From assembly GCA_001970955.1 (NCBI GenBank), contig MPUH01000626.1, forward strand, positions 1-42,765: 42,765 nt of DNA. Direction: 5' to 3'. This document shows, piece after piece, positions 28,301 to 37,265 of this stretch. The notes under the pieces were generated by a model. The model was not told the DNA's origin. It saw only the letters and a program-made list of their open reading frames with translations, and made no database searches. A program made the translations under genes and the position numbers. Within the stretch, counting starts at the first letter, position 1. Each line of letters begins with the position of its first letter. This stretch comes from Stentor coeruleus. Its lineage: Eukaryota > Ciliophora > Heterotrichea > Heterotrichida > Stentoridae.

Positions 28301-31300
28301 TGTCCAGTTAATTACACATGGGATCCTGTGATACTTGTTTGTGTTAAAAACTGTTATAGTACATGTGCAACATGTTCAAATGATTTATGTTTAACATGTC
28401 AAAGTGGTTATTATCTTATTAATGATATGTGTGTACTTTGTCCTTCAGGGTATACTGTAATTGCAGGAGTTTGTACTTTAGTAAATTCACTTGTTTTTAG
28501 TATAGATTTTACTTTACAGTCAGGGTTAGTTACAGATAGTGCAAGTGGGATGATAGGCACATCTGGAAGTTCTGCTAGTTTTTATCCGAATTATGATATT
28601 AATGACCCACTTTTAGGATCTTATGGCCGAGGTTTTTATTTCAATGGGGTTAGTTCTTATATAAAATTCGATAATCCAACTCTGTTATTAGCACCTGAAT
28701 ATACTTTCCATGCTTGGTTTTTACCATTTTCAAACTCAGGTGCACTTTTAGCTAAGCAAGATATCACAACTTCAGACGCATATTTTGCTTTTTATATGGA
28801 AAATTATTTTTTCCAAGCTGGCTTTGAGCAACCTTTATGCATATCAAGTAATTATAATTATTCTTTAACCTTTGTAACTGGACAATGGTATTATTATCGA
28901 AATGCTCTAAGATATTTAGGAAACCTAAATTATGAATTTGAATTAGTTCTAAATACTGTCAATCAAGTATTCTCAGCTTATTCTGGTTGTGTTAGAGAAG
29001 ATACAAATACTAATACCCTTATGCATATTGGTGCTGAATTTGATGTTGGTATATCATATTTCTATTATTTTAAAGGGTTTATATATATGCTTGAAATTTA
29101 TAATACTTATGATCCAAATTATTATGGAGTTGCATGCACTGGTACATGTGCAGCTTGTAATATATTAGGAAACTGTATTCCAACATGTGGAATAAATGAG
29201 TTTTGGATAGGACCTAATTATAATAATTGCAATATATGCCCTAGTCAATGTACTAATGGGTGTATTGATAATAGAGCAAGTTGTAATATGTGTGATGATC
29301 CTCTTTGTGAAACTTGCACTGATTTATCATTATGTGACTTATGTGTTACAAATGCAATTATTGTAAATTCTGTTTGTGTATGCGATTTACAATATACTTC
29401 AAGTACTAATTTATGTGTTTATTGTGAAGGATTCGTTCAAAATAATGTTTGTATTCCTTGTGAAAATATGTGTCTTAAATGCACATCAACTGATTGCATA
29501 TCATGTTCAAGTAATAGTTATCCTTTAGGGACAGCTTGTATATGTAATGATCAGTACTTATTAACAAATTCTATATGTGAATATTGTAATGGGTATATAC
29601 TAAACAATATTTGTAATCCTTGCCCAAATCTCTGTTTAACATGTAATTCCTCTCAATGTCTCACATGCTCAGAAAACAGTTTTTTATTCAATAATACTTG
29701 TATATGTAATAATCAATACTTNAATACTTGTATATGTAATAATCAATACTTACAAGTAAATTCTATATGCGAATATTGTAATGGGTATATACAAAACAAT
29801 ACTTGCTATCAATGTCCATACTTATGTTTATCTTGTGATTCATCAAAATGTTTTGCATGCTTAGAAAATAGTTTTTTACTAGGGAATACTTGTGAATGTA
29901 ATGAAAACTATACATATACAGGGTTATATTGTGAATACTGTCAAGGGTATATTATAAATAAATCTTGTATTTCTTGTCCTAATCTTTGTCTTACTTGCAA
30001 TTCATCTTATTGTATAACATGTATAGAAAATAGTGAAATTGAGGGAAATCTTTGTCGTTGTTCTTTAGGGTATAATGGAAATACTAACTGTTCATTAGTA
30101 GATTTTACTCTTAAGATCTCTATTTCTTTAATGAATATTATTTACTTAGACTTTTCTGATGCTTTAATAACTGATCTTACAGGAAAAGAATTTGAGGTTG
30201 TTATAGATGACTTAAATGTTGGGTTTAAGATAAGCAAGTATAATAATATACGATATGCTATTATTTTAGATATAAACTTTGGGGAATATTCAGATAAACA
30301 AGCAGTTTTTAGTTTTTTTAAGCCAATAATATCTGTGAATAATGGGTTGATTAAGAATTTTACTGATAAAGTAAAGCTTAATACTTATCAAAGCTATATA
30401 ATGCCACCGACACAAAAGAAATTCATGAGCCTAACTCAAACTGCTGCATCCGCAGCAACTTATATAACAGCATCAACAATTATTATCAACCCAACTCCAG
30501 CTTCACTATGGTCATTTATAAACACTGTTCAAATGCTTATATACATTTATCTTACACCAATAAATCTTGATGATCGATTTTCTGGGTATCTTATTGGTCT
30601 TAAAAAGTACAACTTATTCCCAAACATATTTGAATATCTGCATATACAACCTGGAAAGCCTCATGGTTTTTCTCATGCAAAAACTTTAGGATTCACTGAT
30701 AATTCTATGCTTATGAATATAGGAAGATGGATTTCCAGCTTTGCATTTTTTATTTTTTTGTACTATTTCATGCAATCTCTGAATTACGTTCTTTCTCACA
30801 CTCCACTTAAAAATAGTTTTATAACGAAATTTCTCAAAAGCAACTGCTCAACTTATAAATATGGTTTTTTCCTTAGGTTCTGGATACAAGCTTATATTGA
30901 ATTTTTAGTTTCAAGTCTTTTAGCTATATACTCAAGCGATCTTTCAGATCTCAGCCAAGCTTATAATTTCTTTTTAGGGATTATTTTCCTTGTAAGTTAT
31001 AAAAAGGTTATTACTATTATGACTCCTTTAGTCTGTATTTATGTATCACAATCTAATACTCAGAATAAAAATGTTAATCCTAGTCTTTGGGTGACCTTGT
31101 TTTACGAGTTTAAAAACGACCAAAAAGCTTTGACTTCGAATTTCTACACATTTTTTTTCGCAAGAAGGTTTTTTTATATTATTGTGCTTTTTGTATTAAG
31201 AGATTATCCAATTGTTCAAATATGTTTGATTGAAGTTTTAATGCTATTTGTATTTGTTATTTAGATGCTTTTTTATGTTTTATTCTATAAACCCTTTGCT

Positions 31301-31729
31301 GAACCAGCACTTAATTATGCCAATGCAGGGTCAGAATTAGGATTATGTATAGTTATACCTTTATTAGGAATTTATTTGTTTGAAGCATCAGAAAGTCTTA
31401 AGCAAAATACTGATTATGCTTTGTTTTTATTGGTTAATATGATTGTATCATGTCAAATGGCTTCAACTTTGTATCTGACAGTAAGAACTATATTGCAAAA
31501 ACTTAAAGATAGGAAAAAAAATCAGGTACATAATGATGAAAATATTAAGTCTGAAAGGAATCAAGGAAAAGAAGAACCTAAGGGTGGACTTGCTGAAGGA
31601 ACTTTGAATCCACAGCCATGGTATACAAAAATTAATGTTACGCCTATTGAATCAATTGAACAGTCTTTGGCAATTGATGAGAATAAGTTTGCTTATAATC
31701 CGGAATATTCTCTGTTCTTAAAGCCTTAG
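25397..31729 (+). CDS. Large Cys-rich/LamG-like multi-pass surface protein
   Basis: Two exons joined across a 15-nt intron (31250-31264) give about 2105 residues as assembled, about 2095 after removing the false duplication at the N. A signal peptide (MFWLLLYLNSVNSG) is followed by Cys-rich furin/EGF-like segments alternating with about four beta-rich LamG/ConA-like modules (signatures RGFFSDS, RGLYFNG, RGYYFNS, RGFYFNG). Residues 1340-1565 are four 54-residue Cys repeats (CEYCNGYI..N.C..CP.LCL.C.SS.C..C.ENS). A further beta domain leads to 7-8 membrane segments (SLWSFINTVQMLIYIYL; WISSFAFFIFLYYFMQ; FLVSSLLAIYS; FFLGIIFLV; FFYIIVLFVL; IEVLMLF joined to MLFYVLFY; LGLCIVIPLLGIYLF; LFLLVNMIVSC). 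A basic ~65-residue cytoplasmic tail follows. It is probably a plasma-membrane adhesion or sensory receptor, a type expanded in ciliates; the ligand is unknown. Confidence 0.92.
29414..30091 (+). repeat. Four tandem 54-residue Cys-rich coding repeats
   Basis: Each unit starts C[VE]YC.G and contains C..C...CL.C.S..C..C..NS then C.C....Y. Three units are exactly 54 residues; the second is 64 as assembled, but becomes 54 when the 10 residues duplicated at the N (29722) are removed. Confidence 0.9.
29693..29751. repeat. Duplicated 29 nt around N at 29722 (assembly join)
   Basis: Bases 29693-29721 and 29723-29751 are identical. With the N they add 30 nt, so the reading frame survives, giving NTCICNNQY twice around an unknown residue. 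Confidence 0.92.
31250..31264 (+). other. 15-nt spliceosomal intron
   Basis: GTATTTGTTATTTAG: starts GT, ends AG, 15 nt, phase 0, with an in-frame TAG as its last codon. Removing it joins ...EVLMLF to MLFYVLFYKPF in the middle of a predicted membrane helix. The downstream open frame of 154 codons continues the membrane domain and cytoplasmic tail. Confidence 0.9.
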
Positions 31730-32131
31730 TTAGAAAAAAATAGTTTTTAGTTAAGATTTTAAGATAAAATTAATTTTATGGAGTTTATTTTAGGATGGGC
31801 AATATAAACTATATCACGAAATATTATATAACTTTTTATATTACTTGTGATAAACACTAGCATATATTTACTTAAAAATAACACAAAATTATTTTAAATT
31901 ATTTACTCAAAAGCATAAATCGATAATATTTCCCTTGTAGTAAAGCATTAAAAAAGTAAAAAAAACATCAGCGTAGCCTCATAAAGCCCTAATCAAATAC
32001 AATTTTTCCTATCAAGCCATATCCCATCACTATTAAACTCTAAAACATCTCTAAATTATATAAAAAAACCCTTACCATCATATATAAAATTACCCCTTAA
32101 CCTAATTCTTCCTAACAATCTTAAACCAAAT
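31730..32131. other. Intergenic region between convergent genes
   Basis: About 400 nt. The right part (from ~31960) is A/C-rich and nearly free of G on the plus strand, the 3' flank of the minus-strand GPCR gene. No gene or repeat seen. Confidence 0.5.
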
Positions 32132-32959
32132 TTAACCCCGATCCTCTAAACTTATACTTACATCCTCTTCTGAGTATTTTTTAAATATCTCATCTTTCAC
32201 CGACTCATTCATCCCATAAACTACAGCATTCATAAACCCAATAAAAGTATAAACCGCAACACCAATCGCATAAAGCCATAATGGAGGGTATATAAAAATT
32301 TCAAGTATCCTATATACTGTAAGAGGTGTAAATCCAATAATCATGACAATAGGATATACTTTAAGTTTATTAATAACCATATCTTGAGCTTTATCCATTT
32401 CTGTTATAAGAAACGATTCTCTTCTAACCGTATGAATGATTTTAATATACATGATAGATATAAAAAAAATAACAGCCCATGCTGGTATCAAAAAAAATAT
32501 AAATCTAAAATAATTCCCTAGTTCAACTTCTTCAATCCAACAGTTCCCTCCAACATAGCCAAAGTTAGAAAAAGTAAGTAGGATTGCAATACTAGCAAAT
32601 GATATTAGGACTGTGAGGAATAGAAATATTTTTTCATATCTTTTTGGGTTTAATGAGTTTTTAGATACTTGAAAGTACAAGATTAAACATATAAATCCTG
32701 TCCATAGGATGTTGCATAGGCCAAAAAATTGATTGAAGATTGACTGAACTAAGCATAAATTTGAACTTATTTTGTAGCTTGGGATTATTTGTGATAAGCT
32801 TTCAAAAAAGTTGAAAAAAGTTAGATATGATACGAGTCTAAAAGCAAAACACTGTAGGTTTGGATATTTGAAATAGATAATCAGTATAAATAAAGAACCC
32901 ATTATGCTAAAAGATGCTGCTAAAGCTATTCCTATATAAATAGCATAAAAGTTATCCAT
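32132..32959 (-). CDS. cAMP-receptor-like (cAR family) seven-TM GPCR
   Basis: A 275-residue seven-helix protein. Segments: IYIGIALAASFSIMGSLFILIIYF, FRLVSYLTFFNFFESL, FFGLCNILWTGFICLILYF, IFLFLTVLISFASIAILLTF, FRFIFFLIPAWAVIFFISIMYI, VYPIVMIIGFTPLTVYRI, and LYAIGVAVYTFIGFMNAVVY. Features of the Dictyostelium cAR/class E group are visible: NCWIE in extracellular loop 2 with a partner Cys before TM3 (NLCLVQ), YP...TP..VYRI.E in TM6, and GF.NA.VYG.NESV at the end of TM7. A short C-tail (KKYSEEDVSISLEDRG) offers phosphorylation sites. The start at 32959 gives a short N-terminus as usual for the family. The ligand is not known; cAMP is not implied. Coupling to the nearby PLC would be speculation. 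Confidence 0.88.
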   Translation of the reverse strand: MDNFYAIYIGIALAASFSIMGSLFILIIYFKYPNLQCFAFRLVSYLTFFNFFESLSQIIPSYKISSNLCLVQSIFNQFFGLCNILWTGFICLILYFQVSKNSLNPKRYEKIFLFLTVLISFASIAILLTFSNFGYVGGNCWIEEVELGNYFRFIFFLIPAWAVIFFISIMYIKIIHTVRRESFLITEMDKAQDMVINKLKVYPIVMIIGFTPLTVYRILEIFIYPPLWLYAIGVAVYTFIGFMNAVVYGMNESVKDEIFKKYSEEDVSISLEDRG

Positions 32960-33288
32960 TATTATATGTATTTTTATTACTAAGTGAAATTCTATCTTAA
33001 ATTATGATGATTAAGTATTATAGAAAAAATTTCAACAAAAAAGGTTATTCCATAATAAAATAAAGGCCAAACTAAAAATTATCACCCAACTCATTAACAC
33101 CAAAATTATCCTAACATAAAAATCTCTTTTTAAAAACCTAATCCTAAACAATTTCTTCATATCTATTAAAAATTTGAATATTAAAAAATAATTTCCAAAA
33201 ACAACTTAAATTCTTTTCAATAAAATTAACTTTTAAAGCCATCAAAACATATAAAATAAACTCAATATCATTATATTATTCTTCTAGC
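32960..33288. other. Intergenic region
   Basis: About 330 nt between two minus-strand genes; A/C-rich and G-poor on the plus strand from ~33060, as for a minus-strand 3' flank. Nothing else seen. Confidence 0.5.
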
Positions 33289-34056
33289 CTATTTGGCAAT
33301 ATTTATAGGTGCATTGTCGATCATCAAAGACAAGCTTTCAAAATACGAAATAAGCTTACTTTCCTTTCCCTGCAATTTCGCTTTTAATCTTATATTTTCA
33401 TTCTGTAACAAATTTAACTCATCAATATTCGTCGATTCCTTCGGTTCTGCATTTTCTTCTAAAGCCTTTATTGATGCCTTATAAGATTTTTCCTTCTGTA
33501 TATATTCCGCTGAGTTTTTTTCTAAAATCAGTTGTTTTTCATTCAAATCATTAATTTCTTGACTCATCATCATAAGTTTAGTTTTATATCGATTTTTTAT
33601 CTCTTCAAGTCCTAAATCAAATTCAGCTTTTAACTTCATAAACAAAGCTTGTTCGTTCCATTTAGAAAAATATTTTAACATGCGTTTTCTTTTTAGATAA
33701 GAAAAAGTTGTTTGGATTTTTTCTAAAGCTTTTTTACATCGAGTCCATTGGATAATCCGACAGTCATATTTCGATAGTTTCCAAGTTATGAAGATTTTTA
33801 GTTTCAAAAGACGAAGTTTCGTGTTAGTAACTTTGAGTAAAGTGTCGACAATTGTTTCCATGAGAACTAAAGAAAAGTTCCATTTCTCTTGTGTGACATT
33901 ATGGGCTAGACCTGAAATTTTCATTTTGATTGAAGATGCCTCGCTAGTTTCAGAGGAATCATCGGAGACCTAAATAGTTTTTACTGGGAGGTCTAAGTTT
34001 ATTGAAGAAAATTTGCTGAGTAAAGAGTTACGCTCGCCGATTGAGTTGTCGTTCAT
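33289..34056 (-). CDS. Coiled-coil protein with Sfi1-like W motifs, one 15-nt intron
   Basis: Two exons (34056-33985 and 33969-33289) joined across a 15-nt intron give 250 residues. Exon 1 codes 24 residues (starts MNDNSIGERNSLLSKFSS). After the intron comes a Ser/Asp-rich stretch VSDDSSETSEASS, then a basic helical region with KIFITWKLSKYD (W87) and LKYFSKWNEQALFMKLK (W128). These F-x2-W-[KN] patterns resemble single centrin-binding repeats of Sfi1 proteins. Residues ~135-240 are coiled coil (EEIKNRYKTKLMMMSQEINDLNEK; NLLQNENIRLKAKL). If the upstream exon is ignored the ATG at 33924 gives 211 residues, but exon 1 has an ATG, an open frame and an intron matching the one in the receptor gene. 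A centrin or cortical-fibre role is tentative; no family assignment is secure. Confidence 0.85.
33970..33984 (-). other. 15-nt spliceosomal intron
   Basis: On the minus strand the intron is GTAAAAACTATTTAG: 15 nt, GT...AG, phase 0, last codon an in-frame TAG. It shares the ending TATTTAG with the intron at 31250-31264. Removal joins INLDLP to VSDDSSET without a frame change. Confidence 0.9.
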
Positions 34057-34148
34057 TTTTATATAGGTTTAAATTAGGTTATAATGCTCAAAGTAATAAT
34101 GGGTCTGATCTTTTTGGGTTAAAAAAAAGAATGATATGGGGGTAGATA

Positions 34149-34338
34149 TGATGTTGGGTATAAATACCTGACTTTGAGGACTATTTTTTAGAAAAATATT
34201 TAAGCCGAGGTTTTTAATGTTTGAAGATTACAGAGTTATCAGNTTGATGTTGGGTATAAATCCCTGATTTTGAAGACTATTTTTTAGAAAAATATTTAAG
34301 CCGAGGTTTTTAATGTTTGAAGATTACAGAGTTATCAG
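34149..34338. repeat. Duplicated 94 nt around N at 34243 (assembly join, 3 mismatches)
   Basis: Bases 34149-34242 and 34245-34338 align over 94 nt with three substitutions near their left ends. Probable contig ends from two diverged copies or haplotypes, not merged. Confidence 0.85.
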
Positions 34339-34416
34339 TGAATATGATAAGTAAATTTGTTTATATGAAATTGATTNGTGAATATGATAAGTAAATTTGT
34401 TTATATGAAATTGATT
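34338..34416. repeat. Duplicated 39 nt around N at 34377 (assembly join)
   Basis: Bases 34338-34376 and 34378-34416 are identical and abut the N. Confidence 0.87.
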
Positions 34417-35490
34417 GTGTATTTTTATAAGAAATAATTTTTAGGTAAAAAGCTAGAGATAAATCTGTATGTGAATTATCACAAAACATCAAAAATAATG
34501 TAAAAACAAGATTTCGAATATTTCTTATAATGTATATATTTTTATCAGTATATTACAGAAGATACTATATTCTGTATCACTATTGTAGCAAATAGTACTT
34601 AGAAAAAAAAACATATTTTTATTAAAAATATTGTAAACTGGTATAAATTATTTATCTTTACATAACTAAAAATTTAAGTATTCTGGAGCTTTTATTCTTA
34701 AATCATATACTCTTCGTTATTTTACCTAATATAATTATCAGTTTAAGCCTACTAATAGTCACACTATTTGATATATTGAAAAATGCACTAGGAGATAAAG
34801 CTAATGGTAATTGGTATGAACTTGCTGTGATGACTATACAATCAAAATCACTTATGTTTTATCTTAGAAACAAAAACATAAACATTTTCATACCTATAAA
34901 GAGCATAATAGCATCAAAAAAAGTGATCAAACTTTTACTAAGCTTACTAAGAAATGAGTTTTAAATCTTTTTTATATAAAATAAAATTTTAATCTCTCCC
35001 ATATAGCAAAATAGGAATTAAAATGAGCACTTAGACTTAAAAAACAAGACTAGACAATAAAACTCTCAAGTTTGCTAAGAAATTAAATAAACAAGCATAA
35101 TAAATCCTAATTACCATAAAAAATCAAAACACAAAAGGTATTATCAACAACTTCTATAAATAATCTAATAAATTTAACTCTTAAAACCAAACAAATCCCT
35201 CACACAAAAAATAAAAACCGATATCACCATTTGATATAACACAACAAAAACATGTAAAAAAATTCATAAAAAGGGGACAAAATTTGGCAAATTCTTAAAA
35301 CCATAAGAATCTTCTAATAAAACCTATCTTTTCCACTAAAAACCCATCTTATTACACATCCCAATATCTCAATATCTACTCCTATATAAAAAGCTTTCAT
35401 TATCTTAATATTTTTAAACAAACTCCATTACTATCTTCCAATCCCAGCCATACTATTTCAACCTAAAGCTAATAATTAATTCACTAAACA

Positions 35491-36495
35491 ATGGACTCTA
35501 ATTGTATCAAAATCAAGATTAAAAAAGCTACAGCAACACCTCCAGATGTTTCTTTAGACAACCTAAGTGATTCCGCACATAACATGACCCGAACAATAGG
35601 TCGAGATCTGTTTTTTGCTTCTCTAAGCGAAAACCCTAGAAAATCCTTAGAACTAGAGCAAAAACACTTCGATGTTCAAATGGAAAAAAAAATCGGCCAA
35701 GGGACATACGGGTCAGTTTACAGGGCAATCCTAAAAGAAAACGGGGAATTCGTCGCAGTCAAAATCTTCAAAATTGAAATCTCCCGTGACAACTGGAGAG
35801 CGAAAGTTGAAGTCTTAGATAAAGAAATTTCGATTCTTAGAAGATTTGAAAATTACAATATAGTAAAATACCTTGGAAGTGAAAAACTATTAAACAACAA
35901 AAATGGACAAGGCGAAGTGCGTATTTTTATGGAATATATGGCTGGAGGTTCACTTAGTAGTATAGTGAAAACATATGGAGCTTTACCTGAGCCACTTATA
36001 GCAAATTTTACTAAACAAATTACTATGGCTTTACATTATTTACATAGTCATGGAGTTGTTCATCGTGATTTAAAAGGGGCAAATATATTATCAGATGGTG
36101 AAGGGAATATAAAACTTGCTGATTTTGGGGCTAGTAAACATATACAAGGATTACCTTTGATGTCAGAAAATTCTGAGCTTTGTAAAAGTATTAGAGGGTC
36201 GTTGTATTGGATGGCTCCTGAGATTTTAAAACGTGAATCTTATGGAAGAAAAGTTGATGTTTGGTCTTTAGGATGTGTGATTATTGAAATGGCCACTGGG
36301 AAACATCCTTGGGATAATATTTTTACTTATGAACAGTTGTGTCAGGCTGTAGCTTTACAACAGAAACCTGAGGTTCCAGAGCATTTGTCGAATAAGTGCA
36401 AGGATTTGATTAGCATATGTCTGGAGTATGATAAGAAAAAAAGGGCTAATACGGGAGCGGTACTTAAGCATCCTTTTCTATCTAGTACAAGCTAA
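35491..36495 (+). CDS. MEKK-type (MAP3K/STE11) protein kinase
   Basis: A 334-residue Ser/Thr kinase, nearly all catalytic domain, of the MEKK/STE11 group that phosphorylates MAP2Ks. Glycine loop G69-Q-G-T-Y-G74 (IGQGTYGSVYRA), Lys91 in VAVKIF, catalytic loop HRDLKGANIL with Asp193 and Lys195, DFGASKHI with Asp211, activation segment CKSIRGSLYWMAPEIL, DVWSLGCVIIEMATGKHPW and a C-lobe end HPFLSSTS. The LKGANIL sequence and the GS.YWMAPE segment are typical of MEKK and NPK1 kinases. A ~65-residue N-terminal extension is Ser/Thr-rich and could be regulatory. It has no separate regulatory domain, so upstream control is unknown. The ATG at 35491 follows a G-free leader. The next gene (PP2C) is on the same strand 720 nt downstream. 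Confidence 0.95.
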   Translation: MDSNCIKIKIKKATATPPDVSLDNLSDSAHNMTRTIGRDLFFASLSENPRKSLELEQKHFDVQMEKKIGQGTYGSVYRAILKENGEFVAVKIFKIEISRDNWRAKVEVLDKEISILRRFENYNIVKYLGSEKLLNNKNGQGEVRIFMEYMAGGSLSSIVKTYGALPEPLIANFTKQITMALHYLHSHGVVHRDLKGANILSDGEGNIKLADFGASKHIQGLPLMSENSELCKSIRGSLYWMAPEILKRESYGRKVDVWSLGCVIIEMATGKHPWDNIFTYEQLCQAVALQQKPEVPEHLSNKCKDLISICLEYDKKKRANTGAVLKHPFLSSTS

Positions 36496-37216
36496 TTTAT
36501 ATTATATAATAGTTTTAAATTGAAGTTTATATCTGATAAGGAAGGGGTTTTTTCGATAGGAGGTTGAATAAGAATGATTTTTGAATTGGGTTTTTTTAAT
36601 AAAAAGATAAAGAATAGGAGGATTTTATTAAGATTTTATGTGAGGATTAGATTTGGGTTTTGGGTTTTTTTTTTGGAAGTAAGGTTGGGTTGAATATTTG
36701 ATGATGGTTAAAGGATTTTGGGAATTGATGTTTTTGAAATAATAAAGGAGATGGGAATTAAAATTATAGGAAATTATATTTAAAATAAAAGTATTGTGGA
36801 AAATGAGATTGGGGTTAAGACTTTGTGGTGAAATTAATTTAATAGAGTGTGCTGTTAAGTAGGAATTCATGTGGAAAATCATGATTGATTTATTGTAAGA
36901 TAAAGCTTTGTGTTTGCGTTAAATAAAAATTTTAATTGAAAAAAGTTATTAGGATCGCAATTTAGAAATAAGTTTTACAAATGTAAAAGACAAGCCAATA
37001 TTAACATAAATTTATGATAATAAGGTCTAAAAATTGTTATAATAAATTATCATTAGAAATAAGTTTTACAAATGTAAAAGACAAGCCAATATTAACATAA
37101 ATTTATGATAATAAGCATAACCCCACCTAATAATAACTTCTACAACCACCCAAAACCATCATGGCGACCACTGTTTTTTCCCATCTTAAAGCATTTTCTC
37201 CACATCTCAATAAAAA
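36496..37216. other. Intergenic region with extreme G/C skew and a direct repeat
   Basis: 36541-36780 contains one C against about 64 G (3' flank of the kinase gene). From ~37110 to 37216 it is C-rich with few G (5' flank of PP2C). A 63-nt direct repeat lies between, and a short upstream frame overlaps the PP2C start. No gene on the minus strand is credible: the 84-codon frame there follows from the skew. Confidence 0.55.
36962..37115. repeat. 63-nt perfect direct repeat, 28-nt spacer
   Basis: Bases 36962-37024 and 37053-37115 are identical. Unlike the other duplications there is no N between them. It may be a recent real duplication upstream of PP2C, or an assembly join without a gap character. 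Confidence 0.88.
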
Positions 37217-37265
37217 ATGGGTTCATGTTCAATCAAAACCGAAACCATTCAAAAAGAACCAATAA
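37161..37265 (+). other. Possible upstream ORF overlapping the PP2C start
   Basis: An ATG at 37161 opens 34 codons (MATTVFSHLKAFSPHLNKKW...) and stops with TAA at 37263-37265, in a different frame and beyond the PP2C ATG (37217). If transcription starts upstream of 37161 it would reduce PP2C translation. It may also simply lie outside the mRNA; ciliate leaders are short. Confidence 0.35.

Larger units (their letters stand above)
34057..35490. other. Long intergenic region with two assembly joins
   Basis: About 1.4 kb. 34060-34200 is G-richer on the plus strand (5' flank of the minus-strand gene). Two Ns at 34243 and 34377 lie between duplicated segments. Bases 34647-34964 (+) are an unbroken 105-codon frame with no usable ATG. 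From ~34970 to 35490 the plus strand is A/C/T-rich with almost no G (in 35341-35460, 2 G against 33 C), the 5' flank of the kinase gene. Confidence 0.55.

Noticed and set aside
36628..36882. 84-codon minus-strand frame with ATG
   Set aside because: Produced by the near-absence of C on the plus strand in the 3' flank of the kinase; Asn/Ile/Pro/Ser low complexity and no homology signal.
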